Assembly (NCBI RefSeq): GCF_022811925.1
Contig: NZ_CP065511.1
Location: 2,721,501 to 2,785,500, forward strand
From: Cytobacillus oceanisediminis
GTDB taxonomy: Bacteria > Bacillota > Bacilli > Bacillales > Cytobacillaceae
Direction: 5' to 3'
Length of the DNA: 64,000 bases
Of the stretch, positions 27,651-36,380 are shown in pieces. Below the pieces are notes generated by a model. It searched no databases. It was given only the letters and a program-made list of their open reading frames with translations, and was not told the origin of the DNA. The position numbers and the translations under genes are program-made. Numbering within the stretch: the first letter of the stretch is position 1; the number at the start of each line of letters is the position of its first letter.

Positions 27651-29381
27651 TTGAAATCACGTCTTAAGAAGCCTTCGACGATTGTTTCTATTGCATTTGT
27701 GATCACGGTGATTTTGGCGGCGGTTATTTGGACCGTACAAGCAGGAAAAAAGGATGTGACAGTTCCGTTTTCTTCTGTGGAAAAAATTATTGCCTCCCAG
27801 GATGGAAAGACTGTTGCAGTACAGGAATTTAAAAATGGGAAACTGCTGATCACAGCCCCTGATGGCGAGTACATCTCCCATGTGCCTCCCAACAGTGAGA
27901 TGGTTGATAAATTAGTAGAAACCTATAATATACAATATACGTTCGCAACCACAGGACCTTATACCCCTTGGATTCTGGGCGGTGTAGTCCTTTTGTTCAT
28001 AGCCATTGGCATTTACCTGTTTAAGTCAGGAAAAGGCGGAATGGGTGCTACAAATACAATGAAGCAAAGTGTTTCTAAACCAAAGCCCCTTCCTTCCATT
28101 TCACTTGAAGATGTTGGAGGAATTCAGGAAGAAATGAAAGAGGAAATCATGCAGACTCTTTCAATATTAAAAGAACCTGAGCGCTCTCTGAAAATGGGCA
28201 TTAAGCCGCCGAAGGGAATTCTATTATACGGGCCTCCTGGAACGGGGAAAACATTGCTGGCTCAGGCAATCGCTAAAGAACTTGGAGCAACATTTTTCTC
28301 AACCAGCGGTTCCGGTTTTAATGAATTGTTCGTTGGTGTGGGAGCATCCCGAGTAAGAAACCTTTTCCAAAATGCCAGAAAGCATGCTCCTGCCGTCGTC
28401 TTCATTGACGAAGTAGATGCACTGGCAGGCCGAAGAAAGCAGCATGGCGGAGAAGAAAGCGAAAAAACATTAACTGAACTTCTAGTCCAGCTGGACGGCG
28501 GACATTCCAATGATGGAATCCTATTTATTGCCGCCACAAACCGGAAGGATATGCTCGATGAAGCCTTCCTCCGTCCCGGACGGATTGACTTCTCCTTCAA
28601 TGTCCCTCTTCCTGATACAAAGGGCCGAAGAGAGATTATCAATATTCACACAAAAAATAGATTGCTTGCTGAGGATGTCATGACAACACTTGGCGATTTA
28701 GCAGAAAGCACTTCTGGATTCTCGGGAGCAGATCTTCATTCCCTTTTTGAAACGGCAAGCCGCAGAGCTGTCCGTAACGGCCAGGAAATTATCTCAAAGG
28801 AAGATTTGGATTATGCGCTTGACCGGACCATTCTGGGAACAACCACCCGGGCTTTACAGGATCACGGCACGAAGCAGCGCGTTGCCATACATGAAGCTGG
28901 CCATGCATTAGTGGCTGCTTTAACAAAACCCGGATCCGTCCGAAAAGCAACCATCATTCCGCGTGGCGAAGCACTTGGGTATGTAGCTCCTATACAAAAA
29001 GAACTTCACTTATCGACTTCAAGTGAATTGATTGACCAGGTTGCCATGATACTAGCAGGCGGTGTATCAGAGCGTATGATTCTTGGCGAGCATAGCATTG
29101 GAGTAAGCGGTGATGTTAAACAGGCCAAGCATATCATAGAGCAAATGGTTGATACCGGGTTACTGGATAACGGCTTTGAGCTTACTTTTAACAAAGGACA
29201 AAAAGAAGCTAAAATGCAGGATCTTTTCCAAAAAGCATTGGAAAGATGCGAATTGATCATCGCAAATCATCAGACCCAATTTGAAACACTGGTAGAAGCC
29301 CTTCTTGAAAAAGAAACTCTGGAAGGCAGTGAAGTCCAGGAGATTGTTGGAGAATTGAAGACTGAAATGGTAATAGCATGA
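27651..29381 (+). CDS. FtsH-like membrane AAA+ metalloprotease (paralogue)
   Basis: 576 residues: two membrane helices (about 10-30 and 107-124) flanking a 75-residue outside domain, then an AAA+ module with GPPGTGKT (194-201), VVFIDE (249-254), pore loop FNELFVGVG and RPGRID, then the M41 protease with HEAGH (414-418) and the third ligand region SGDVKQA. FtsH degrades membrane and misfolded proteins. Compared with housekeeping FtsH it is shorter and the second arginine of RPGRFDR is Phe (RPGRIDF). TTG start at 27651 after GAGGAGGG. Monocistronic. Confidence 0.88.
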   Translation: MKSRLKKPSTIVSIAFVITVILAAVIWTVQAGKKDVTVPFSSVEKIIASQDGKTVAVQEFKNGKLLITAPDGEYISHVPPNSEMVDKLVETYNIQYTFATTGPYTPWILGGVVLLFIAIGIYLFKSGKGGMGATNTMKQSVSKPKPLPSISLEDVGGIQEEMKEEIMQTLSILKEPERSLKMGIKPPKGILLYGPPGTGKTLLAQAIAKELGATFFSTSGSGFNELFVGVGASRVRNLFQNARKHAPAVVFIDEVDALAGRRKQHGGEESEKTLTELLVQLDGGHSNDGILFIAATNRKDMLDEAFLRPGRIDFSFNVPLPDTKGRREIINIHTKNRLLAEDVMTTLGDLAESTSGFSGADLHSLFETASRRAVRNGQEIISKEDLDYALDRTILGTTTRALQDHGTKQRVAIHEAGHALVAALTKPGSVRKATIIPRGEALGYVAPIQKELHLSTSSELIDQVAMILAGGVSERMILGEHSIGVSGDVKQAKHIIEQMVDTGLLDNGFELTFNKGQKEAKMQDLFQKALERCELIIANHQTQFETLVEALLEKETLEGSEVQEIVGELKTEMVIA

Positions 29382-29384
29382 TGA

Positions 29385-29421
29385 GAAACCGGCCCCCCTC
29401 TTTGCGGGCCGGTTTTTTTAT
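29385..29421 (+). terminator. terminator of the FtsH-like gene
   Basis: AAACCGGCCC pairs with GGGCCGGTTT, then a T-run. Confidence 0.9.
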
Positions 29422-29471
29422 TGAATTTCCAAACTTTAATATAATAATATTATGTAAACAATCTTTTGCCA

Positions 29472-29507
29472 TTTGAAAAAGCCTCCATTTGATGAAGGCT
29501 TTTTCAG
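29472..29507 (-). terminator. terminator of the lmo0937-type gene
   Basis: GAAAAAGCCT pairs with AGGCTTTTTC around a 10-base loop; T-rich on both strands. Confidence 0.85.
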
Positions 29508-29660
29508 CTATCCCCTGCCGGATGCACGGCCTCTTATAAAGTTTACCACTATGATAATCGCTGCTATTACCAGCAGTATATGAATGATGCCTCCTGCGAC
29601 TTTAAATATTAACCCGAGTATCCATAATACAAGCAGAATACCTGCTATAGTCCAAAGCAT
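29508..29660 (-). CDS. lmo0937-family small membrane protein
   Basis: 50 residues: MLWTIAGILLVLWILGLIFK, then a Gly-rich turn and a second hydrophobic helix (IHILLVIAAIIIVV) and a basic end. This is the pattern of the lmo0937 family of two-helix membrane peptides, common in Firmicutes and of unknown role, often stress-inducible. GGAAGGGGTG precedes the ATG at 29660. Too short for most automatic ORF cut-offs. Confidence 0.8.
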   Translation of the reverse strand: MLWTIAGILLVLWILGLIFKVAGGIIHILLVIAAIIIVVNFIRGRASGRG

Positions 29661-29805
29661 GCAATTCACCCCTTCCTGTTGATTTATTATTTACATACCC
29701 CTAACAATCAGGACTAATTCATGAGTAAATGAAAAATGCAAAAAAAAACATTGCCGCACTTTTTACAGTTCTGACAATGTTATGTTTTGCAATGGATGGA
29801 TATTT

Positions 29806-30684
29806 TTATTCAGAAAGTATTTCATTTTCCAGCACTTTTGCAGCAGCCGCTATTTCCCCGTTCTCTTTTAATAAAGCGAATAGTCCTTTTATTACCACCA
29901 TTTCAGGTCTGGATTTTCTTGTTTCTTCTGATATGCGATTGGCAATTTCTTTTATTGCAGATGCTTCACTTTTTTCCAAATCCTTAAGTTTGCTATAAAA
30001 TGTCTTCCATGCCTGCTCCCTTTTCTCAAAAGAAATGAATGCACCTTCTTTGTCCATTTCAACAGCAAAATCCTTCATCATCTCTTCATCTAGAATCGGA
30101 CGGCTGTTTCCCCTGATAAAGTCATTTGCCATTGCTTCGAGCTGTCTAACGATATGTTTGCCTATTTTTGCTGGTGAAATTTCCGCCTTTTCAGAAACCA
30201 TGAGCATCATATAGGTCCGATAAATGGATTGGATCATGAACATCAAATCCCATTTATATTCTGAGACTTCTTCGCCATAAAGACTGATTAGACTCTTTTC
30301 CAGCCAGGAAAATAACCTTCCTCTCATTCTGTGTTCCATAGCGGAAATTTTTTTATTATTTGTGGCAGCTTCTCCCCTCATATGCATTTTCATATATGCT
30401 TTATATTCCAATATGCCTTCAAACTGAACTGTAAATTGCTTCTCAAGCTTTTGAAGCGGCGGCAGATCTTCATCCAGACCGATGATAAATACCCTCTCAA
30501 ATACCAGCTGCTGATAATGTTCATAAATCGATATCATCAGATCTTCTTTAGAAGTAAAAAAAGAATATAGGGATCCCTTGGAAATACCTACCCCATCGGC
30601 GATTTCCTGCATGGAGGTCTGGTTGTACCCTTTCTCGGCAAAAAGGCTTACCGCCGTTTCTAAAATTGCTTCCCGTTTATTCAT
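29806..30684 (-). CDS. TetR-family regulator (YerO-like)
   Basis: 292 residues. The N-terminal helix-turn-helix is intact (AVSLFAEKGYNQTSMQEIADGVGISKGSLYSFFTSKE, written in parts: AVSLFAEKGYNQTS and ISKGSLYSFF). The ligand domain is unusually long for TetR proteins. It lies divergent to the swrC pump, as yerO does in B. subtilis, so it is the probable local repressor. AGGTGTTTAGGTT precedes the ATG. Confidence 0.85.
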   Translation of the reverse strand: MNKREAILETAVSLFAEKGYNQTSMQEIADGVGISKGSLYSFFTSKEDLMISIYEHYQQLVFERVFIIGLDEDLPPLQKLEKQFTVQFEGILEYKAYMKMHMRGEAATNNKKISAMEHRMRGRLFSWLEKSLISLYGEEVSEYKWDLMFMIQSIYRTYMMLMVSEKAEISPAKIGKHIVRQLEAMANDFIRGNSRPILDEEMMKDFAVEMDKEGAFISFEKREQAWKTFYSKLKDLEKSEASAIKEIANRISEETRKSRPEMVVIKGLFALLKENGEIAAAAKVLENEILSE

Positions 30685-30731
30685 AACCTAAACACCTCAT
30701 AAATGATTTTCGTCCGTCAGCACATCCATTC

Positions 30732-30838
30732 TTGACTCCATTAACAAAACACTTCAAAATGACTATTGAGTCAGGAGAAAAACCTTTATTTTTCAATAGG
30801 TTAAAAGTATTTTGTTTTCATTTTGACCCGAAAGTCAA
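30732..30838 (+). promoter_or_regulatory. swrC promoter and candidate TetR operators
   Basis: -35 TTGACT (30732-30737) and -10 CAAAAT (30755-30760) with 17-base spacing. Two inverted repeats lie around it: TGACTC (30734-30739 region) with GAGTCA (30768-30773 region), and TTGAC-N6-GTCAA (30823-30838) just before the ribosome site. These are natural candidates for the divergent TetR protein. Confidence 0.5.
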
Positions 30839-30857
30839 TTCTAAAGGAGGAGAATTT

Positions 30858-33800
30858 ATGCTGGAATGGATTCTTAAGCGATCCAAAATCATATTGATCT
30901 TGTTTTTATTGTTTATTATCGTAGGAGCCTTTACATTCTTACAGCTCCCTCAAAGGGAAATTCCTGAAACAGCCATTAATATCGGGACGGTAAATACGGT
31001 TTATCCCGGAGCGACTGTTGACAGTGTGGAGAGAAATATTACCAATCCCATTGAGTCTAAATTGCAGTCCATTGAAGGGATTGAAGAAATCAGTTCATCT
31101 TCAGCTGCCGGCTTCTCTGCTATTATCGTAACCGTATCTGACGGAGAAGACAAAAAAGAAGTGTTCAGCAATATCCGGCAGGCTGTTTCAGACGCTGCTG
31201 CCGGATTTCCTGAAGAAGCATTTGAGCCTGAAATTAATGAAACGAATGTAAAAATGCCAATCGTTTCTTACCATCTTACAAGTGACAGTATAGATAACCT
31301 TCTTCCTTTACAGGATGAACTGGCGCGCTGGAAGGAAGAAGTTGAATCGTTAAAAGGTGTTGAAGGTGTAACTATAAAAGGTTTAGCTGAAGAAGAAATC
31401 GCTATACAGCTTGACCCTGAATCACTAAAAGAAAAAGGCATCATTCTGCCTGATGTGATCGAGGCAATAAATGAAGAATACTACCCTGCGCCAATAGGAA
31501 AACAAGAATTAAATTCGGAAATCGTTCAATTGACAGTGGATCATTTTACGACTGAGGATGAGATGGAAGATGTATATGTTGGAAAGACACCTCAGGGTGA
31601 ATCTGTCGTTCTTGGTGATATTGGCAATGTGGAAATTGTTCAGAAGGAAAAAGAAGATATTGTTACATTTAAAGGCAAACCTTCGATTTCATTCACAGCA
31701 TTTGTGGAAGCAGGACAGGATATTCCGTCAGTTAATGATATCGTAAGCGAAAAAACGGAGGAACTCAGCAAATCCCTGCCTGAGAATGTGACTTTTGAGA
31801 ATTATTATTCACAGGCGAATCTCGTCAACGAGATTTTTGACGGCCTGTTTCTATCCCTTGCCATCTCAGTCATTGCAGTAATATTAACAACGGCCCTTGG
31901 CCTGACTGTTTCAGGTGCATTCGTTGTTGCACTGGCTATACCGATTTCAGTATTAATGGGGCTTATTCCCCTGCCGGTTTCCGGAGTTGATTTAAATCAG
32001 ATTTCGGTGATTGGTGCCATAATCGCATTAGGGATTTTGGTTGATGACTCCATAGTTGTTAATGATAATATCCAAAGACGGTATAAACTTGGAGACAATG
32101 CATTAAAAGGAGCTATAAATGGGACAAAAGAAATCTGGGTTTCGATTGTTACCTCCTCCCTTGCGATTGTTTTTACCTTCCTGCCGCTTATCTTTCTATC
32201 TGGAGGGAATGGGGCATTTATCCGAGCGCTGCCAACAGTGCTGATAACTACCATTTTGGCTTCAACTTTGGTTGCGCTGATATTTGTGCCAATGATGCGC
32301 TACATGATGTACAGCAGAACGAGCAGGAAAGTTTCGGATGCACCCGGTTTATTGGGAAAGCCGCTGAATAAATCTGCAGATCTATATGCTGACAATCTTT
32401 TAAAGTCTTTTTCCAAGAAACCTAAGCTTGTTTCTTTCTTAGGATTGATTGTTACTACAGCTATTTTAGGGCTTGCTGTGTTAACGCCTTTTGAGTTCTT
32501 CCCTGCTGCAGATCGTGAAGAAGTGACGATCGATGTGTCTTTGCCAATCGGCACAACACTTGAAGAGACTGCCAAAGAACTTGAGAACATTGAAAAGATG
32601 CTTTTAAGCGACAAGGGTGTGAAGGAAACAAGTGTCTTTGCCGGGACAGGTTTGCCTAACTTATTTAATAGCTCCCTTAATGTGACTGGTTCCAATACAG
32701 GTCAGATTGTTGCCCGGGTAGACCGTGAGAACCAGACCGCACAGGGGCTAATCGATGACTGGTCGCCCATTTTGAGAGAGGAATATCCCGATTCAGAAAT
32801 TTTCATGGAAACGATACAGCAGGGGCCTCCTGCTGGTGCACCTGTGACGGTAACAGTCAAAGGACCAGAGTTAGATAAACTGCTGGAACTCCGCGATAAC
32901 CTCTCTAGAGGAATGAATGAAGCAGGAGCTGATTTTGTAGTCGATAATATCGGCAGTCCTGAACCAACTTTAAAATACGTACCGAAGAGAGAGCTTCTGG
33001 AGGAATATGGGATAACGGTCAACGAGATCAGTGAGCAGATTCGTCTGGCCACTGAAGGGATATCGCTTAAAGCTTTTGATAATGGTGTTGTCAAAAGAGA
33101 TATGAGTATCCTTCTTGGAGATAAAGGTGCAGAACTTGACCTATCCAAGCTGGAAATCCCAGCGGAAAGCACACAGGGTGGACCTCCGGCTTTGATCTCC
33201 GCTGACACGCTTGTTGAGGCAGAAAGAACGAAGGGAATTCAGCGGATTCCTCACCTTAATGGGGAAAGGGCCATTACAATCAGGGCTTTCCCGAAGGATG
33301 AGAAAACCTTTAAGGAAACCGTGCAAAATCTTGTGGATGACGAACGTGAAAAAATGAATGATAAAGATTACAGCATTTCATTAGGCGGGGAAAACCAGGC
33401 ACAGAATGATTTCTTTGCCGAAATAACGGTATTGTTTATTATCGTGATTTTCCTTGTATATTTGCTGATCGCATTTCAATTTAATTCACTTGGCCTGCCA
33501 TTCCTTGTGTTAGTTGCCGTATACCTGGCGATTGCCGGTGCGATTCTTGGCTTATTCGTTACACAAACGCCAATCAGTTTCCTTGCTGTAATGGGCATGG
33601 TTTCATTGACAGGCATAGTAGTCCGGAACTCTGTTGTTTTAATCGAATTTATGGAACAGGGATTAAAAACAGGAATGTCCATTCAAGATGCAGTAGTTGA
33701 AGCTGGACGTGTCAGATTCAGGCCAATTATCCTGACTGCCCTCACTTCGATTGTTGCATTAATACCTGTTGCAGTTAGCGGCGACGCACTCTTCACGCCG

Positions 33801-33920
33801 CTTGCCATCACCATCATCTCAGGCATCTCATTCTCGGTCATCCTGACCCTGATCATTGTTCCGATGATGTATCTTGCGTTTAAAAAGGTGCCAGACACCC
33901 ATGCCACTCAAGATCAATAA
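30858..33920 (+). CDS. swrC: RND-family efflux pump (SwrC/YerP-like)
   Basis: 1020 residues of the AcrB/HAE1 type: a helix near residues 10-30, a large outside loop, helices 2-6 with the proton-relay Asp pair in GILVDDSIVVND, a second outside loop, and helices 8-12 with GIVVRNSVVLIEF. B. subtilis SwrC exports surfactin and other amphiphiles. AAAGGAGGAG precedes ATG 30858; the frame extends upstream through the promoter and is not used there. The last codons (KVPDTHATQDQ) coincide with a GGTGCCAGACACC repeat. Confidence 0.9.
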   Translation: MLEWILKRSKIILILFLLFIIVGAFTFLQLPQREIPETAINIGTVNTVYPGATVDSVERNITNPIESKLQSIEGIEEISSSSAAGFSAIIVTVSDGEDKKEVFSNIRQAVSDAAAGFPEEAFEPEINETNVKMPIVSYHLTSDSIDNLLPLQDELARWKEEVESLKGVEGVTIKGLAEEEIAIQLDPESLKEKGIILPDVIEAINEEYYPAPIGKQELNSEIVQLTVDHFTTEDEMEDVYVGKTPQGESVVLGDIGNVEIVQKEKEDIVTFKGKPSISFTAFVEAGQDIPSVNDIVSEKTEELSKSLPENVTFENYYSQANLVNEIFDGLFLSLAISVIAVILTTALGLTVSGAFVVALAIPISVLMGLIPLPVSGVDLNQISVIGAIIALGILVDDSIVVNDNIQRRYKLGDNALKGAINGTKEIWVSIVTSSLAIVFTFLPLIFLSGGNGAFIRALPTVLITTILASTLVALIFVPMMRYMMYSRTSRKVSDAPGLLGKPLNKSADLYADNLLKSFSKKPKLVSFLGLIVTTAILGLAVLTPFEFFPAADREEVTIDVSLPIGTTLEETAKELENIEKMLLSDKGVKETSVFAGTGLPNLFNSSLNVTGSNTGQIVARVDRENQTAQGLIDDWSPILREEYPDSEIFMETIQQGPPAGAPVTVTVKGPELDKLLELRDNLSRGMNEAGADFVVDNIGSPEPTLKYVPKRELLEEYGITVNEISEQIRLATEGISLKAFDNGVVKRDMSILLGDKGAELDLSKLEIPAESTQGGPPALISADTLVEAERTKGIQRIPHLNGERAITIRAFPKDEKTFKETVQNLVDDEREKMNDKDYSISLGGENQAQNDFFAEITVLFIIVIFLVYLLIAFQFNSLGLPFLVLVAVYLAIAGAILGLFVTQTPISFLAVMGMVSLTGIVVRNSVVLIEFMEQGLKTGMSIQDAVVEAGRVRFRPIILTALTSIVALIPVAVSGDALFTPLAITIISGISFSVILTLIIVPMMYLAFKKVPDTHATQDQ
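33888..33901. repeat. GGTGCCAGACACC imperfect palindrome
   Basis: Lies inside the 3' end of swrC and encodes VPDT. A related word, GGTGCCAGGCGCC, occurs at about 34068-34080. I recall such GGTGYCAGRCACC words as dispersed repeats in Bacillus genomes; only two are seen here. Confidence 0.45.
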
Positions 33921-33927
33921 GATCATA

Positions 33928-33962
33928 CAAAACCTTCCTGCATTCAGGGAGGTTTTTTGCAT
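33928..33962 (+). terminator. terminator of swrC
   Basis: AACCTTCCTG pairs with CAGGGAGGTT, followed by six T. Confidence 0.85.
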
Positions 33963-33994
33963 CCTTTTGCTATCACTGCATATACTATATTCAC

Positions 33995-34057
33995 GGCCGC
34001 CCACCTCTTCTAACATCGCTTCGTTGCGGGACTAACCAGACCGGAATGTGGGCGGCC
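33995..34057. repeat. 10-base inverted repeat with 43-base loop
   Basis: GGCCGCCCAC (33995-34004) is exactly complementary to GTGGGCGGCC (34048-34057). The loop holds a short internal CGCTTCGTTGCG hairpin. GC content is far above the surroundings. Could be a structured RNA, a degenerate mobile element or a repeat; no ORF here. Confidence 0.5.
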
Positions 34058-34116
34058 ACCCTTTTTGGGTGCCAGGCGCCTATACCACCATTAAAACGCT
34101 TCTATACACACCATGA

Positions 34117-34158
34117 ACAAAGCTGCAAACCTGGTGAGGTTTGCAGCTTTATTTTATT
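34117..34158. terminator. orphan terminator-like hairpin
   Basis: AAAGCTGCAAACC pairs with GGTTTGCAGCTTT around a 6-base loop and is followed by ATTTTATTTA. It stands 200 bases after swrC, which already has a terminator, and no gene precedes it on either strand within reach. It may end an uncharacterised small RNA. Confidence 0.6.
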
Positions 34159-34222
34159 TATAGGAAATTATAAGATGGAACGGTGTGAATCACTCTGTGG
34201 AAAGGTTATCTGCATCTAGCTC

Positions 34223-34436
34223 CAGCGCCTAGCCCCTCGGGTCATAAGCCAAATCACTCCAGAAATCAGGACAAGGAACGCTTCGTCAGCGTTACATCGC
34301 CCGACCAAAGCTTGCTTTGGGAGGTTTCCTGCGTGATTCGTCATATGCCTGTCGGACTTGCACAGGATGTGCTGGCTTCAACGTTCGCCACAGGACGTGG
34401 CGGTTTTTAGTTGAAGTTCAGCTGATCAAGGCGCTG
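34223..34436. repeat. structured intergenic repeat element (about 214 bp)
   Basis: Bounded by CAGCGCCT (34223-34230) and AGGCGCTG (34429-34436), an exact terminal inverted repeat. Inside are three more hairpins: AACGCT/AGCGTT near 34277-34293, CCAAAGC/GCTTTGG near 34303-34320, and CGCCAC/GTGGCG near 34386-34402. Words such as CTAGCTCCAGCGCCTAG and GTCGGACTTGCACAGG match a repeat I remember from Bacillus intergenic regions. No protein is encoded. Confidence 0.6.
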
Positions 34437-34446
34437 CCGCTTTTGT

Positions 34447-35220
34447 TCATGGTCCTTCGTCAATAAGTTCATAGCCTGGAATCAGTTCTGACAGCGGCAC
34501 TATTTCTGCTTTCTTTTTATAAACAGGTATATACTCTTTAAGCACATTAACCATCTTTGTTCCTGTGATGCCGACATGGCCTATTGCGATGATGCGTTCA
34601 TTTTTCACCAGTTTTTCAGCGAGTCTGTCTGCCTGTTTTGTGATATGGGCAGTAGTATATATGTCATCAAAGAAAATATTGTTTTCAACATATGGTACAC
34701 CCATTTCATTTGCCAGTTTACCGACGACACTTTTCCCGGTTGTTTTGCTGTCGAGATAAAATAATCCGTGTTTTTTGCATACTTCAAGGACAATTCTCAT
34801 GACCCGTTCATTTTCAGTGGCTCTTGAACCCATATGGTGATTCATCCCGACAGCATGCGGCACCTCTTTAATGGCACTCTCCACCCTGCTGCGGATTTCT
34901 TCATCGGTTAAATCTGTTGTGATGGCCCCCGGCCCAAGCCAGCTCCTCTTTCCTCTTTTCGGCTCCATTGGCATATGAACGATCACTTCATGCCCATTTT
35001 TACTTGCCAGTTCTGCATCTTCTTTTGTCGTTGGCATGAAAGGCATGATGGCAACCGTTAAGGTCACCGGCAGCTCCATCATTTCTGCTGTTCCCTTCAT
35101 GTTATTTCCAAGATCGTCAATGACAATGGCCAATTCAGGTTTTAGCGGGGCAGCACTTATGGGAGTTCCTATACTTGCGAATGAAAAAATCAATAAAAAT
35201 ATGCTGATGAATATTTTCAT
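34447..35220 (-). CDS. divergent polysaccharide deacetylase (YibQ/DUF610 type), secreted
   Basis: 257 residues with a signal peptide (1-23, ending ISAAP). The mature protein starts PELAIVIDDLGNNMKG, with the conserved Asp pair, VHMPMEP, MNHHMGSRAT and GHVGITGT motifs of the Polysacc_deac_2 family. These are NodB-like barrels whose substrate is unknown; some lack deacetylase activity. GGAGGATGG precedes the ATG. It sits after the pot genes but has its own spacing, so it may be separate. Confidence 0.85.
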   Translation of the reverse strand: MKIFISIFLLIFSFASIGTPISAAPLKPELAIVIDDLGNNMKGTAEMMELPVTLTVAIMPFMPTTKEDAELASKNGHEVIVHMPMEPKRGKRSWLGPGAITTDLTDEEIRSRVESAIKEVPHAVGMNHHMGSRATENERVMRIVLEVCKKHGLFYLDSKTTGKSVVGKLANEMGVPYVENNIFFDDIYTTAHITKQADRLAEKLVKNERIIAIGHVGITGTKMVNVLKEYIPVYKKKAEIVPLSELIPGYELIDEGP

Positions 35221-35273
35221 TTTCCATCCTCCTTTGAGCTAGCATTCCCTGAATCTTTAAAACAGTTCCAATG

Positions 35274-35306
35274 CAAAAACTGCCAGGAATTGATCCTGGC
35301 AGTACT
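35274..35306 (-). terminator. terminator of the pot operon
   Basis: ACTGCCAGGA pairs with TCCTGGCAGT over a 5-base loop; minus-strand T-run follows. Confidence 0.9.
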
Positions 35307-36380
35307 TTATTTTTTATGCATTTTAAACTCCAGGAAAAGCTCGTTATAATAAGCAAGCATCCTTTTTCCGAGGTTCTCATAAACCTCCAGCCGGGCTGTC
35401 ATTTCTTCATCCGGATAGAATCGTTCATCTGAGATTGTTTCTTCGTCCATATATTTCAGCGCTTCTTTATTCGGCGTTGAATATCCAACGTATTCTGTAT
35501 TTTGTGCCGCATTTTCCGGGTCGAGGATGAAATTCATGAACTGGTGGGCAGCTTCCGGGTTTTTGGCGGTCTTAGGGATGACCATATTATCAAACCAAAG
35601 ATTGGAGCCTTCTTCCGGAAGTACATATTCCAGATTATCCTTCTCCCACATAAGCTCCTGTGCAGTGCCGGACCAGACCACCCCAATGCCGGCTTCATCA
35701 TTTTCCATCAGCATTCTGATTTCATCACCGACAATGGCTTTAATGTTAGGAGTAAGACTATCGAGCTTTTCTTTAGCTTCGATCAAATGGTCTCTATTTT
35801 TGTCATTCAGCGAATAATGGAGACTGTTGAGACCCATGCCCATAACTTCCCTTGCCCCATCTATCAGCAGGATCTGGTTCTTTAATTCAGGGTCCCATAA
35901 ATCATTCCAGCTTGTGATTTTTTTATCACCTAAAATATCCGTGTTATAAAGAATTCCGACAGTGCCCCAGAAATAGGGAATTGAATATTCATTCCCGGGA
36001 TCAAAAGGCAGGTCCATAAAACGCTGATCTATATATTTCAGATTCGGAATTTTCGAATGGTCGACCGGCAAAAGCAGGTCTTCCTCTTTCATTTTTTCAA
36101 TCGCATATTCAGATGGAACAGCAATATCATAAGCTGTGCCGCCCTGTTCAATTTTGGTCATCATCGCTTCATTGGAATCGAATGTCTCATAGATGACTTT
36201 TATGCCTGTTTCCTGCTCGAACTTTTCCACCAAGTCTGCATCTATATAGTCGCCCCAGTTAAAAATGGTCAAAGTATTGCCGCTTGTATAGCCCTGGGAG
36301 GAATTCAGCCCTGAAACGATGTACAACAAGGCAAATGAAACAATTAATACGGCGGCGAGCGCCTGGACAAGCTTCTTCAT
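35307..36380 (-). CDS. potD: spermidine/putrescine ABC transporter, substrate-binding protein
   Basis: 357 residues. The N-terminus is one hydrophobic helix (about 4-25) with no cysteine, so there is no lipobox and the protein may be held by an uncleaved anchor. The mature sequence NTLTIFNWGDYIDADLVEKF, SEYAIEKM and WGTVGILYNT matches PotD. It captures polyamines for PotABC. Overlaps potC by 4 bases. Last gene of potABCD. Confidence 0.92.
   Translation of the reverse strand: MKKLVQALAAVLIVSFALLYIVSGLNSSQGYTSGNTLTIFNWGDYIDADLVEKFEQETGIKVIYETFDSNEAMMTKIEQGGTAYDIAVPSEYAIEKMKEEDLLLPVDHSKIPNLKYIDQRFMDLPFDPGNEYSIPYFWGTVGILYNTDILGDKKITSWNDLWDPELKNQILLIDGAREVMGMGLNSLHYSLNDKNRDHLIEAKEKLDSLTPNIKAIVGDEIRMLMENDEAGIGVVWSGTAQELMWEKDNLEYVLPEEGSNLWFDNMVIPKTAKNPEAAHQFMNFILDPENAAQNTEYVGYSTPNKEALKYMDEETISDERFYPDEEMTARLEVYENLGKRMLAYYNELFLEFKMHKK

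Noticed and set aside
29729..29998. Plus-strand frame with a signal-peptide-like start, antisense to the TetR gene end
   Set aside because: It overlaps about 190 bases of the TetR coding sequence, and no ribosome site was seen.
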